DNA of 51,281 bases from Pseudoflavonifractor phocaeensis (GTDB taxonomy: Bacteria; Bacillota; Clostridia; Oscillospirales; Oscillospiraceae): assembly GCF_016901955.1 (NCBI RefSeq), contig NZ_JACJLC010000016.1:1-51281 (forward strand). Direction: 5' to 3'. The position numbers and the translations under genes are program-made. The notes beneath the pieces are model-generated. The model was not told where the DNA came from and ran no database searches. It worked only from the letters and a program-made list of their open reading frames with translations. Positions 15,017 to 23,861 of this stretch are shown one piece after another; position 1 is the stretch's first letter, and every line of letters begins with the position of its first letter.

Positions 15017-15928
15017 CTACAGCCCGGCGAAATAATCCCGGGTCTGTTGGGCGTTGCGCATCACTTCTTCTTTCAGGGCGGGAAGGCTCTCAAACTTCCG
15101 CTCCCCCCGCAGCCGCTTGTAAAACTCCATCCGCACGGTCTGGCCGTATAGATCTCCGCTGAAGTCCAGGATGAATCCTTCCACAGTGACCCGATTTCCA
15201 TCGTCCACCGTGGGGCGCACTCCCACATTGGTCACCGCCAGACGATGATCCCCGTTTTCAAACCACACTTTTGTGGCATACACCCCGTAAGCTGGGATGA
15301 GCACCCCAGGCTGGAAGCGCAGGTTTACCGTGGGAAACCCCAGCGTAGAACCCAGTTTCTTCCCGTGGGCCACCTGGTCGGTTAGGGTGTGGGGATGGCC
15401 CAGGAACTCGTTGGCCCGCTCCATCTCCCCCTGGGCCACCAGGGTACGGATGTAGGTGGAGGAGATAGTGATATGATCCCGTTCCACCTTGGGAATCACA
15501 TCGCAGCCCAGACCCAGCTCCCGGCACAGCCCCTGGAGCCGGACAGGGTTACCCTCCCCCTTGTAGCCGAAATGGAAATCGTGGCCCACCACCAGGTGGA
15601 CCGCCCCGTGCTGAGCCACCAGATAATCAGTAACAAAATCCCGCCAGGGCAGGTGCATCATCCGCTCGTCAAAGCGGGCCACAATCACGTCCTGGATACC
15701 GTAGTACCGGCGCATCAGCTCCGCCCTGTCCAAAGGAGAGCTGAGCAAAGGCACCACCGGAGCATTGAGGATCAGGTTTTGGGGGTGGGTATCAAAGGTG
15801 ACCGCGGCAGGTACGGCCTTCAATGCCGCAGCCATCTCCCCCACACGCCGCAGTAGGGCTCCGTGGCCCAGATGGACCCCGTCAAAAAAGCCCAGGGCGA
15901 TCACCCGTTTCGTCTGTGTTTCCTTCAC
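15017..15928 (-). CDS. ribF: Bifunctional riboflavin kinase / FAD synthetase
   Basis: 303 aa. It makes FMN and then FAD from riboflavin and ATP in the cytosol. N-terminal nucleotidyltransferase: GFFDGVHLGH (about 13-22), GHDFHFG, ISSTYIR. C-terminal flavokinase: GFPTVNL, 'VTNVGVRPTV' and 'KRLRGERKFESLPAL'. It starts 4 nt after truB ends and closes the rimP-to-ribF operon; truB-ribF adjacency is widespread in Firmicutes. Confidence 0.97.
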   Translation of the reverse strand: MKETQTKRVIALGFFDGVHLGHGALLRRVGEMAAALKAVPAAVTFDTHPQNLILNAPVVPLLSSPLDRAELMRRYYGIQDVIVARFDERMMHLPWRDFVTDYLVAQHGAVHLVVGHDFHFGYKGEGNPVRLQGLCRELGLGCDVIPKVERDHITISSTYIRTLVAQGEMERANEFLGHPHTLTDQVAHGKKLGSTLGFPTVNLRFQPGVLIPAYGVYATKVWFENGDHRLAVTNVGVRPTVDDGNRVTVEGFILDFSGDLYGQTVRMEFYKRLRGERKFESLPALKEEVMRNAQQTRDYFAGL

Positions 15929-15932
15929 GCTG

Positions 15933-16826
15933 CTACACCTCGAAAAAACTCTTAATGGTAGTCAATTTATTCCCCTTTACCTGGCTCAGGGCCAGAAAGT
16001 TCCCGTCTACCCCGTATAAACGGTACTCACCATCCCCCGGCGGAACGGGCAGGGTGAGCACCGCACCGTTGCGCACCTTGCGCTCCGCCTGGTGGCTTTT
16101 GAGTACCAGCATGGGCCGTGCGGCAAAACAGCTGTCCACCGGCACCAGCAGCTCAGCTGGGTCGGCAGTGGCCTGGAGCTTCTCCAGGGTGACCGCCCCC
16201 TCCAGACCGTAGTCTCCCACCTGAGTCCGCCGCAGGGCTGACATACAGCCCCCACAGCCTAAAGCCTGACCGATGTCGTGGCAGAGAGTGCGCACATAGG
16301 TACCCTTGGAACAGACCACCCGCAGGTACCAGGTATCCTCCTCCTCGGGGAACCCTTTCGGGGCTGTCTCCAGCAGCTCCAGGCTGTAAATGGTCACCGT
16401 TCTGGCAGTGCGCTCCACCTCCTGGCCCGCCCGGGCCAGCTGGTAAAGCTTTTTCCCCCTGATCTTGATGGCCGAATACATGGGCGGAATTTGGGAAATC
16501 TCCCCCTGGAAGGCCGCCAGGGCCTTCTTCAGCGCCGCCCGATCAACCTGGACCGGCCGGGTTTCCGTTACCTCGCCAGTGGTATCTTGGGTATTTGTGA
16601 TAACACCTAGTTTTAACGCGGCAAGATATTCCTTTTTACCCTCGACAGCATATTCCACCGCCCGGGTGGCCCGGCCCACGAACACTGGCAGCACTCCGGT
16701 AGCCATGGGATCCAGCGTCCCTCCGTGACCCACCCGCTTTTCATGGAGGATGCCTCGGATCTTTGCACATACATCCATGCTGGTCCACCCTTGCGGCTTG
16801 TCGATGATCAAAACGCCGTTAGCCAT
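15933..16826 (-). CDS. truB: tRNA pseudouridine-55 synthase TruB
   Basis: 297 aa from ATG 16826. The open frame extends 42 codons further, but that part is out of register with family starts and lies inside nrnA. It modifies U55 in the T-loop of tRNAs. The catalytic aspartate is D39 in GHGGTLDPMATGVL, and 'KKLYQLARAGQEVER' and 'CSKGTYVRTLCHDIG' are typical. The start overlaps the nrnA stop by 8 nt, suggesting coupled translation. Confidence 0.97.
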   Translation of the reverse strand: MANGVLIIDKPQGWTSMDVCAKIRGILHEKRVGHGGTLDPMATGVLPVFVGRATRAVEYAVEGKKEYLAALKLGVITNTQDTTGEVTETRPVQVDRAALKKALAAFQGEISQIPPMYSAIKIRGKKLYQLARAGQEVERTARTVTIYSLELLETAPKGFPEEEDTWYLRVVCSKGTYVRTLCHDIGQALGCGGCMSALRRTQVGDYGLEGAVTLEKLQATADPAELLVPVDSCFAARPMLVLKSHQAERKVRNGAVLTLPVPPGDGEYRLYGVDGNFLALSQVKGNKLTTIKSFFEV

Positions 16827-17769
16827 CCGCTTCCACCTGCCGAATGGCCTCCAGAATGGCAGCCTCAGCCTCCTCCGGCGTACCGGGTACGGTGCATCCG
16901 GCGGCAGCGGCATGGCCGCCGCCGCCCAGCAGGGCACAGACGCGGGTAGCATTCAGGCCGCCGCTGGTGCGAACAGACAGCTTGCTGCCTCCCTCCTCCA
17001 GCTCCCGGATGGTCACCGAAGTCTCCACCCCTTCAATCTGGCCCAAAAAGGCAGCAATATCCTCCACGTCCCGTTCCTCAGCCCCAGCTTTTTCCATAAG
17101 GGCCAGGGACACTGTGGCCACAGCAATCTTTCCACCTTGGTAGCGATGCATTCCCTCCACAATATACCGCTCCACCTGGAGTCTGGGCCAGGTCTTGGTG
17201 CGGAAGTGGAGCTTGTTCAGGGGAAACACGTCTAGACCGGTATCCATCAGGGCAGCGGCCACTCGGTGGGTGTCCGCCGTGGTATTGCCGTACTGGAAGC
17301 AGCCGCAGTCAGTGGACACCGCCACATACAGGGGCAGGGCGGTCTCCATATTGATCTGGCCCAGCTCTTTCAAAATCTCATAGAGGATCTCTCCACAGGC
17401 CGCCCGTCCGGCGTCGAGACAGGTCTTCCTGGCAAAAAACTCCTGGGAGGGGTGGTGATCGATGGCCAGATCAATGCCTCGCTCCAGCCAGGCCTTTCCC
17501 TTCTCGGTGAATAGGCTTCGGGCGGCGATATCTACGCTGACCACGGTCTCCGGCTCATAGTCCTCTGGGGCCAGCAGTCCCTCCAGATAGGGGGTGAACA
17601 GGCTGGTCTCCCCGACGCCGGGGCAGATGTGGGCGGTTTTGCCCAGTCCCCGTAGCCCCTTGCACAGGCCGGCGGCACAGCCAATGGTGTCCCCGTCGGG
17701 GCGCTTGTGGGTGAGGATCAGATAGCGGTCATGGCATTTGAGCCATTCCGCCGTCTCACGCACTGTCAT
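16819..17769 (-). CDS. nrnA: DHH-family phosphoesterase, NrnA type (oligoribonuclease / pAp phosphatase)
   Basis: 316 aa. Motifs: HKRPDGD (21-27, metal-binding D25/D27), VSVDIA, DHH (104-106) and the C-terminal DHHA1 GGGGHAAAAG (about 285-295). It degrades nano-RNAs and converts pAp to AMP. Its position between rbfA and truB is the standard Firmicutes order. A gap of 3 nt separates it from rbfA. Confidence 0.96.
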   Translation of the reverse strand: MTVRETAEWLKCHDRYLILTHKRPDGDTIGCAAGLCKGLRGLGKTAHICPGVGETSLFTPYLEGLLAPEDYEPETVVSVDIAARSLFTEKGKAWLERGIDLAIDHHPSQEFFARKTCLDAGRAACGEILYEILKELGQINMETALPLYVAVSTDCGCFQYGNTTADTHRVAAALMDTGLDVFPLNKLHFRTKTWPRLQVERYIVEGMHRYQGGKIAVATVSLALMEKAGAEERDVEDIAAFLGQIEGVETSVTIRELEEGGSKLSVRTSGGLNATRVCALLGGGGHAAAAGCTVPGTPEEAEAAILEAIRQVEADG

Positions 17770-17772
17770 GGC

Positions 17773-18162
17773 TCACTCCTCCTCATCCAGGTTAATGTGG
17801 GCGTTGGCGGGGTTGGCAGGCTTCACTACAGTTTCGTCCCGCAGCAGGCTGAGGATGTGAGCCCCCTTCCCAATGGAGTCGTCCTCTACAAACTGGAGCT
17901 CCGGGGTATACCGCAGCTGGAGGGCCCGGCCCAGTTCCCGCCGCAGATAGCCCCCGGCGGATTTCAGGCCCTTGACCACTTCCTTCACGTCGCTCTTGTC
18001 CAGCACACTGACATAAATTTTGGAATACCGCAGGTCGGAGGTGGTATCCACCCCGGTGATGGACACCAGCCCATGGACCCGGGGATCCTTCACAGTGCGG
18101 ATAAGAGCGGACAGCTCTCTCTGGATCTCCTCGTTGATGCGTCCGATGCGATTACTTGCCAT
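17773..18162 (-). CDS. rbfA: Ribosome-binding factor A
   Basis: 129 aa. A KH-like 30S maturation factor: 'RIGRINEEIQRELSALIRTVKDPRVHGLVSITGVDTTSDLRYSKIYVSVLD' and 'LRRELGRALQLRYTPELQFVEDDSI' are diagnostic. A short acidic tail (NLDEEE) ends it. It is separated from infB by an unusual 344-bp palindrome-rich gap, though normally adjacent. Confidence 0.97.
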   Translation of the reverse strand: MASNRIGRINEEIQRELSALIRTVKDPRVHGLVSITGVDTTSDLRYSKIYVSVLDKSDVKEVVKGLKSAGGYLRRELGRALQLRYTPELQFVEDDSIGKGAHILSLLRDETVVKPANPANAHINLDEEE

Positions 18163-18506
18163 ACTTTTCTCCTATCAAGTATACAGACCCGTCCCCTCCT
18201 CAAATGACTTGGGGACGGAACGGGTCTGATTGAATTGTGTCCTGCCTCGCCTTCCCCCTCCAGGGGGGAAGCTATTTATACCTCGATCTGCTCCATCAGG
18301 AAGGCTTCGATCACGTCGCCCAATCCCAAACAATGCCACGCATTGTTTGGGAACCCTGCTCCTGCACTCGCTCGGACGAAATGAATTCGCCCTGCGCCAA
18401 GGTTTTGCCCAATGGCAAAACGCTTGTACGGCGTAAACGCCGTCCCGCCTGCGGCGGGGCTCAAGGAGGGCGACTAAGAAATCTGGCCTGATAATAGGCC
18501 GGTCAC
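18163..18506. other. Palindrome-rich gap between infB and rbfA with a duplicated infB 3' end
   Basis: No gene. It contains a long imperfect hairpin AGACCC...GGGTCT near 18183-18226 and CTTCCCCC/GGGGGGAAG (about 18251-18271). The second copy of the infB 3' end is at 18280-18321. A cluster of perfect hairpins follows: CCCAAACAATGC/GCATTGTTTGGG (about 18325-18351), GTTTTGCC/GGCAAAAC (about 18403-18422) and CCCGCC/GGCGGG (about 18444-18458). Confidence 0.7.
18280..18321 (-). repeat. Second copy of the infB 3' end (42 bp)
   Basis: 41 of 42 bases match 18511-18552, the end of infB, including the codons for [13 protein letters not shown]. Here it ends in its own TAA (18276-18278). The two copies are 231 bp apart. 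Confidence 0.9.
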
Positions 18507-20906
18507 TTACACCTCAATCTGCTCCATCAGGAAGGCTTCGATCACGTCGCCCTCCTTGATATCCTGGAACTTCTCAAAGGTGATGCCGCACTCGTAGCCG
18601 GCGGCCACCTCCTTCACGCTGTCCTTGAACCGCTGAAGGGAGGCGATAGCCCCATCGTAAATGACCACATTATCCCGGAGCAAGCGCATATTGGCGCCCC
18701 GCTGCATCTTGCCGCCCGTGACATAGCAGCCGGCCACCATGCCCACGCCGGTGATACGGAACACGTTGCGTACCTCGGCCTGGCCCAGCTCCACTTCCTT
18801 GAACTTGGGAGCCAGCATACCCTTCATGGCGGTCTCAATCTCGTTGATGCAATCGTAGATCACCCGGTACATCCGCATATCCACCTTGTTACGGGCAGCG
18901 GTATCCTTAGCATTATTATCGGGACGGACGTTGAAGCCCACGATGATAGCGTTGGAGGTAGTGGCCAGCATGACGTCGCTCTCGCTGATGGCGCCCACGG
19001 CGCAGTGGATGACCCGCACTCGCACCTCGTCGTTGGAGAGCTTCTCCAGACTTGCCTTCACGGCCTCGGCGGAGCCCTGGACGTCGGCCTTGACGATGAT
19101 GTTCAGGTCCTTCATTTCGCCCTGCTTGATCTGGCTGAACAGATCCTCCAGGCTCACCTTGCCCACGGGGGCGGAGGAGGCCATCTTCTGCTCGTGCTTG
19201 CGCTGCTCCACCAGCTCACGGGCCATGCGCTCGTCAGCCACAGCGTGGAAGTCGTCGCCGGCGCCGGGCACCTCGCCCATGCCGATGATCTCCACAGGCA
19301 CGGAGGGGCCTGCTTCCTTCAGCTTCTCGCCCTTGGCGTTGGTCATGGCCCGGACACGGCCCACAGCGGTGCCGGCGATAATCACGTCGCCCTGATGGAG
19401 TGTACCGTTCTGCACCAGCAGGGTGGCCACAGGGCCGCGGCCCTTGTCCAGACGGGCCTCGATGACGGCACCGTGGGCGGAACGGTTGGGGTTGGCCTTC
19501 AGCTCCTGCATCTCGGCGGTCAGGTTGACCATCTCCAGCAGGTTGTCGATGCCCTCGCCGGTCTTGGCGGAAATGGGGCAGATAATGGTCTCGCCGCCCC
19601 ACTCCTCAGGCACCAGCTCATACTTGGTAAGCTGCTCCTTGATGCGCTCTGGGTTGGCCTCCGGTTTATCCATCTTGTTGATGGCCACGATAATGGGAAT
19701 ATTGGCAGCCTTGGCGTGGTTGATGGACTCGATGGTCTGGGGCATGATACCGTCGTCGGCGGCCACCACCAGGATGGCCACGTCGGTGATCATGGCGCCC
19801 CGGGCCCGCATGGCGGTAAAGGCCTCGTGGCCGGGGGTATCCAGGAAGGTAATGAGCTTGCCCTGAACCTCCACCTGATAGGCGCCGATGTGCTGGGTAA
19901 TGCCGCCGGCCTCGCCGGCGGCCACGTGGGCGTTGCGGATATAGTCCAGAAGGGAGGTCTTGCCGTGGTCCACGTGGCCCATGACTACCACCACGGGAGC
20001 ACGGGGGAGCAGATCCTCCTCCTTATCCTCCGCGGTGTCGATGAGGCGTTCCTCGATGGTGACAATGATCTCCTTCTCCACCTTGCAGCCCAGCTCCTCG
20101 GCAATGATGGCGGCAGTGTCAAAGTCGATGATGTCGGACAGGGAGGCCATGACCCCGTTCTTCATCAGGGTCTTGACCACCTCGGCGCCGGTCTTTTTCA
20201 TGCGGCTGGCCAGCTCTCCCACCCCGATCTCGTCGGGGATCTTGACGGTGAGGGGGGTCTTTTTGGCGATCTCCAGCTGGAGCCGGCGCATCTTCTCCTG
20301 CTCCTCCTGGCGGCGCTTGTTGCCGCCCTGGAAGCCGCCCTTGCGCTGGTTGCGGCCCTGGAACTTCTGCTTCCCGGCCTGCATTTGCTTGGTCTTGCCG
20401 GCGGCCAGGTTCTCCAGCCGCTCGTCGTACTTCTCCAGGTTCACCTGGCCGCCCTTGCGGGTGTCCACCACCTTCTTCTCGGGCACACGGGTGGTGGGCC
20501 GGTTCTGCTGGGGCTGCTGCTGGGCGGGCTGTGCCTTGGGCTGCTCCACCTGGGCCTTGGGGGCGTTGTCCCGGTTGGGCTTGCTGTTTCCCTTGGGAGC
20601 CTGCTGGGTATGCTGAGCCTTGGGTTGCTCCGCCTGGGCCTTGGCGGGGGCCGCCTTGGGCTCCCGGTAAACGTCGGCATAAATGCTCTCAATGCTCTCC
20701 ACCTGGTTTTTCTGGGTGAGGCACTCAAAAATAAGGGACAGCTCCTTTTCGCTCAGGGGCTGCATATGGTTCTTGGGCGCAGTCGCATATTTGGTCAGGA
20801 TATCAGTGATCTCCTTGGAGTTCTTGCCAAAATCCTTGGCCACCTCGTGTACACGGTATTTGTTGTTCAGCAAATAAGCCACCTCCAACTGGTCAGCTTG
20901 CGCCAA
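18507..20906 (-). CDS. infB: Translation initiation factor IF-2
   Basis: 799 aa if started at the TTG at 20906; no ATG occurs in frame before residue 48, and a stop lies 7 codons upstream. The IF2N motif '[22 protein letters not shown]' begins at residue 16, so TTG (20906), a later TTG or GTG (20882) are the only options, and none has a good ribosome site. A Lys/Gln/Pro-rich linker (about 85-200) follows, then the GTPase with GHVDHGKT (310-317), DTPGHEAF and NKMD. It delivers initiator tRNA to the 30S subunit. The leader between ylxQ and infB has two hairpins. The 3' end is duplicated downstream. Confidence 0.96.
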   Translation of the reverse strand: MAQADQLEVAYLLNNKYRVHEVAKDFGKNSKEITDILTKYATAPKNHMQPLSEKELSLIFECLTQKNQVESIESIYADVYREPKAAPAKAQAEQPKAQHTQQAPKGNSKPNRDNAPKAQVEQPKAQPAQQQPQQNRPTTRVPEKKVVDTRKGGQVNLEKYDERLENLAAGKTKQMQAGKQKFQGRNQRKGGFQGGNKRRQEEQEKMRRLQLEIAKKTPLTVKIPDEIGVGELASRMKKTGAEVVKTLMKNGVMASLSDIIDFDTAAIIAEELGCKVEKEIIVTIEERLIDTAEDKEEDLLPRAPVVVVMGHVDHGKTSLLDYIRNAHVAAGEAGGITQHIGAYQVEVQGKLITFLDTPGHEAFTAMRARGAMITDVAILVVAADDGIMPQTIESINHAKAANIPIIVAINKMDKPEANPERIKEQLTKYELVPEEWGGETIICPISAKTGEGIDNLLEMVNLTAEMQELKANPNRSAHGAVIEARLDKGRGPVATLLVQNGTLHQGDVIIAGTAVGRVRAMTNAKGEKLKEAGPSVPVEIIGMGEVPGAGDDFHAVADERMARELVEQRKHEQKMASSAPVGKVSLEDLFSQIKQGEMKDLNIIVKADVQGSAEAVKASLEKLSNDEVRVRVIHCAVGAISESDVMLATTSNAIIVGFNVRPDNNAKDTAARNKVDMRMYRVIYDCINEIETAMKGMLAPKFKEVELGQAEVRNVFRITGVGMVAGCYVTGGKMQRGANMRLLRDNVVIYDGAIASLQRFKDSVKEVAAGYECGITFEKFQDIKEGDVIEAFLMEQIEV
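18511..18552 (-). repeat. First copy of the 42-bp repeat (inside infB 3' end)
   Basis: The functional infB terminus. The partner is 18280-18321; 189 bp of palindromic DNA lie between. Confidence 0.9.
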
Positions 20907-20962
20907 TAGGAAAACGCGGCGGAATCACCGCGCTTTCTTATTGGAACAAGCCTTTTGTTCCA
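20907..20962 (-). promoter_or_regulatory. Two hairpins in the infB leader
   Basis: In transcription order: TTGGAACAA / TTGTTCCAA (about 20941-20963), then GCGCGG-TGATT-CCGCCGCG followed by TTTTCC (about 20912-20936), which has the look of a weak terminator or attenuator directly before the start of infB. Confidence 0.5.
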
Positions 20963-20984
20963 ATGCGTCTCAGCCATCTCTGTA

Positions 20985-21512
20985 TCATGGCCGCTGTTTT
21001 TTTATGGTCAGTTTGCCCTTGAGGGCAAACTTCTTGGGTTCTTTCTGGGCCTTGGGAACCGGTTTGGTTTCCCTGGGCGGGGGTGTCCAAGGCTTCTGGG
21101 CCTTGCGCTGGAGCTTTTTCTCGTGGGCCCGCTGCTCCTTCTGGCGCTGGAGGGCCTTGCCTGCAGCTACCTTCAGCTCCTCCGCCGCGGCGGCGCAGGC
21201 TGACGGGTTTACCTGGGCCAGCTTTTCCGCAATGGCGGCGGCCAGGCCGATGTCGGTGAGGGCCAGCATGGTGCAGGCGGAGCGACCTACGGCCCCGCCC
21301 AACTCCCCCTTGGTGTAGGGGGTGGGCAGCACCGGCACCTTGCCGGCCTCCCCAAAGTGGGCGGCCCGGCGCAGGCTGTTGTCCGCCCCGTCTGCGGCAG
21401 TGAGGATCACCTTGGCCTGTCGGGCCCGGGCGGCGGCGCCCACCGGCTCCTCTCCCACCTCGATCCGGCCCGCTTTGCGGGCGATGCCCAGCAGATGGAG
21501 CACGCTATCCAT
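20985..21512 (-). CDS. ylxQ: YlxQ, L7Ae-family RNA-binding protein
   Basis: 175 aa from ATG 21512; a GTG 9 nt earlier is possible. An L7Ae/L30e domain (about 1-95: 'LHLLGIARKAGRIEVGEEPVGAAARARQAKVILTAADGADNSLRRAAHF... GGAVGRSACTMLALTDIGLAAAIAEKL') is followed by an unusually long basic, Pro/Lys-rich tail (about 110-175). Bacillus YlxQ is about 100 aa, so the tail is an extension and may bind RNA. It overlaps ylxR by 8 nt. Confidence 0.9.
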   Translation of the reverse strand: MDSVLHLLGIARKAGRIEVGEEPVGAAARARQAKVILTAADGADNSLRRAAHFGEAGKVPVLPTPYTKGELGGAVGRSACTMLALTDIGLAAAIAEKLAQVNPSACAAAAEELKVAAGKALQRQKEQRAHEKKLQRKAQKPWTPPPRETKPVPKAQKEPKKFALKGKLTIKKQRP

Positions 21513-21780
21513 CCTGGTCACCCGCCTTCATCTGCTCCTCCAGAGCGGCGTACACCTCGTCGGGCATCTGGGCGGAGAAGGCCCGCTCCAGGGCCCTGGC
21601 CTTCCGGGCCTTTTTCAGGCACTCCGGGTTAGGGCACACATAGGCCCCCCGGCCGGGTTTTTTACCCCGGAAATCCAGGGAGACCTCTCCCTCCGGACTT
21701 TTCACCACCCGGATCAACTCTTTCTTGGGTTTCATCTCCCGGCAGCCCAGGCACTGGCGCAGGGGTATTTTCTTGGGCAT
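21505..21780 (-). CDS. ylxR: YlxR family RNA-binding protein (DUF448)
   Basis: 91 aa from ATG 21780, with GAGGAGGCGAGGA upstream. The YlxR signature '[19 protein letters not shown]... [16 protein letters not shown]' is complete, with Cys pairs. It is encoded in the nusA operon across Firmicutes; it has been linked to RNase P and to transcription regulation. A 207-bp gap separates it from nusA, larger than usual. Confidence 0.95.
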   Translation of the reverse strand: MPKKIPLRQCLGCREMKPKKELIRVVKSPEGEVSLDFRGKKPGRGAYVCPNPECLKKARKARALERAFSAQMPDEVYAALEEQMKAGDQDG

Positions 21781-21987
21781 GCTTCCTCGCCTCCTCGTCG
21801 ACACAAGCTCCATATCCTTCGCTTCGCCGTTTCCGGCAAAGCTCACTCATTCCGCTGTGTCTCCTCTTCCCACCGAACCCGCTGCGCTGGGCTTCGGCGG
21901 GGGACCGGCGGGGGGACACGATCTGCCGCCCCCGCAATCATCAAAACCACCGCAGGGGCGGCTTTTATGGCCGCCCGTCCACCAGGC
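21781..21987. other. 207-bp gap between nusA and ylxR
   Basis: No gene seen. A hairpin GGGCGGC-CATAAAA-GCCGCCC (about 21952-21976) just after nusA may be a weak attenuator, as no T-run follows. A small palindrome GCCGTTTCCGGC lies at 21826-21837. Confidence 0.45.
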
Positions 21988-23148
21988 TTATTCCTCGATC
22001 TGCTCCTCGTCCTCCAGGATCACATCCTCCTCGTCCTCCACCACATCTTCTTCCACGGGAGCGGACTGGGGCTTGATGTCGATCTTCCAGCCGGTGAGCT
22101 TGGCGGCCAGCCGGGCGTTCTGGCCCTCCTTGCCGATGGCCAGGGAGAGCTGGTCGTCTGGCACCACCACCCGGCAGTTCTTGCCCTCCTCATGGATCTC
22201 CACGCTGATGACGTCGGCGGGGGACAGGGCAGCGGCGATGTAGACGGCGGGGTCCTCAGACCACTTGACGATGTCCACCTTCTCGCCCTTTAGCTCCTCC
22301 ACGATGTTGTTGACCCGCTGGCCTCTGGGGCCCACGCAGGCGCCGATGGGATCCACGTCGGGGTCGGCGGACCAGACGGCCAGCTTGGTGCGGGAGCCGG
22401 CCTCCCGGGCGATAGATTTGACCTCCACGGTGCCGTCGTAGATCTCGGGCACCTCCAGCTCGAACAGCCGCTTCACCAGGCCGGGGTGGGTGCGGGAAAT
22501 GAGGACCTGGGGCCCCTTGGTGGAACGACGGACCTCCACCACATACACCCGAAGGCGCATACCCTCCACATATTCCTCGCCCTTGACCTGCTCGCCAGCG
22601 GCCAGGAAGGCCTCGGTGGCCTCGCTGCCCGAGCCGATGCGCAGGCTGGCGGAGCCGGAGCGGGGGTCGATGCGGGTGACCACGCCGGTGAGGATCTCGT
22701 GCTCCTTGGAAGAGAACTCATCATAGATCATGCCCCGCTCGGCCTCCCGCATACCCTGGATGATCACTTGCCGGGCGGTCTGGGCGGCGATACGGCCAAA
22801 GTCCCGGGTCTTGATCTCGATGCGGATCACGTCCCCCAGCTGGGCCTGGGGCAGCTTGGAACGGGCCATCTCCAGGCTCATCTCGGTGCAGGGGTTATCC
22901 ACCTCCTCCACCACGTCCTTCTTGACGAACATGCGGACGGTACCGGCCTCCTCATCGGCCTCCACCACGATGTTGTCCCCGGCGGTCTCATGATCCCGCT
23001 TGTAGGCGGACACCAGAGCCTGAGTGATCTTATCCAGCATATAGGCCTTGGGGATGCCCTTTTCCTTTTCAATCAGGTTAATCGCGGCGAAAAATTCCTT
23101 TCCGTCCAGCTCGTTGGTCTTCTGCGCCTTGGCATTTTTCTTCGGCAT
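21988..23148 (-). CDS. nusA: Transcription termination/antitermination factor NusA
   Basis: 386 aa, standard for Firmicutes (no C-terminal acidic repeats of the proteobacterial type). N-terminal RNA-polymerase-binding domain, S1 domain (about 135-200), then two KH domains (including '[29 protein letters not shown]' and '[24 protein letters not shown]'). The C-terminus is a very acidic tail. RBS AAGGAGATATTGAGCT precedes ATG. It follows rimP by 16 nt. Confidence 0.97.
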   Translation of the reverse strand: MPKKNAKAQKTNELDGKEFFAAINLIEKEKGIPKAYMLDKITQALVSAYKRDHETAGDNIVVEADEEAGTVRMFVKKDVVEEVDNPCTEMSLEMARSKLPQAQLGDVIRIEIKTRDFGRIAAQTARQVIIQGMREAERGMIYDEFSSKEHEILTGVVTRIDPRSGSASLRIGSGSEATEAFLAAGEQVKGEEYVEGMRLRVYVVEVRRSTKGPQVLISRTHPGLVKRLFELEVPEIYDGTVEVKSIAREAGSRTKLAVWSADPDVDPIGACVGPRGQRVNNIVEELKGEKVDIVKWSEDPAVYIAAALSPADVISVEIHEEGKNCRVVVPDDQLSLAIGKEGQNARLAAKLTGWKIDIKPQSAPVEEDVVEDEEDVILEDEEQIEE

Positions 23149-23164
23149 AGCTCAATATCTCCTT

Positions 23165-23620
23165 TTAAAACCGCACATATAGCCGCACCTGGGCCACATC
23201 CTTCTTGGGGAAGGTTCTGGGGCCGTCGCCACCGTCAATGGTCACGTCGCCGTTTTCATAGCTGACCAGGTTCCCTACATGATCCTTTCGACCATCCACC
23301 GCCCGGTAGAGGCGCACCTCCACCTCGCTGCCCAGGAAGGCGGCAAAGTGCTCCGGCTTCTTCAGGGGCCGGTCGGCGCCGGCGGAGGATACCTCCAGCA
23401 CGTAGCTGCCCTCGATGGGGTCGGCCTCATCCAGGGCGTCGGACAGGGGGCGGCTCACCGCCTCGCAGTCATTGATGGAGACGCCTCCCTCCTTGTCGAT
23501 ATACACCCGCAAAAACCACTGGCCCGCCTCCCGGACATATTCCACGTCCCACAGGGAGCAGCCGGCCCCCTCCACCAAGGGGGCTGCCAGAGCGGAAACC
23601 AGTTCTGTGACCTTGGCCAT
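23165..23620 (-). CDS. rimP: Ribosome maturation factor RimP
   Basis: 151 aa from ATG 23620, with GGAGG 6 nt upstream. 'GCSLWDVEYVREAGQWFLRVYIDKEGGVSINDCEAVSRPLSDALDEADPIEGSYVLEVSSAGADRPL' is diagnostic of this 30S assembly factor. First gene of the operon; its promoter faces that of moxR. Confidence 0.96.
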   Translation of the reverse strand: MAKVTELVSALAAPLVEGAGCSLWDVEYVREAGQWFLRVYIDKEGGVSINDCEAVSRPLSDALDEADPIEGSYVLEVSSAGADRPLKKPEHFAAFLGSEVEVRLYRAVDGRKDHVGNLVSYENGDVTIDGGDGPRTFPKKDVAQVRLYVRF

Positions 23621-23727
23621 ACGCAACCTCCGAAGGGGCTGTAAATAATTTACATACCCCGTTTTTTCAATAAGAAAGAGCGGAGCCGCAACCCCACTCT
23701 CACCGTACACCTACTACTATCGTATGT

Positions 23728-23756
23728 ACTATACCACAAAACCCAGGCCGGCGCAA
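23728..23756 (-). promoter_or_regulatory. Promoter of the rimP-nusA-infB operon
   Basis: Minus strand -10 TATAGT (23728-23733), 17-bp spacer, weak -35 TTGCGC (23751-23756). Confidence 0.7.
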
Positions 23757-23803
23757 GACTTTCTGACGATTTTCTGTCAGTTTGTTTTTTATAAGGTATG
23801 GCG

Positions 23804-23831
23804 TTGACATAAGTGTAAGGTTTGGTAAAAT
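23804..23831 (+). promoter_or_regulatory. Promoter of the moxR operon
   Basis: Perfect -35 TTGACA (23804-23809), 16-bp spacer, -10 TAAAAT (23826-23831). Confidence 0.85.
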
Positions 23832-23861
23832 GGTAAGTACATTCCTGAAGGAGGATGCAGT

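Noticed and set aside
18276-18464. 62-aa minus-strand frame ending [13 protein letters not shown]
   Set aside because: Not a gene: the end is the duplicated infB terminus and the rest is translated palindrome DNA without a ribosome site.
19005-20909. 634-aa open frame on the plus strand across infB
   Set aside because: Antisense shadow with the same Gly/Leu/His-rich composition; infB on the other strand is complete.
21826-21838. Another copy of the TGCCGGAAACGGC palindrome
   Set aside because: Only 12-13 bp, in an unrelated housekeeping gap; treated as chance and as a caution for the motif in the rep module.
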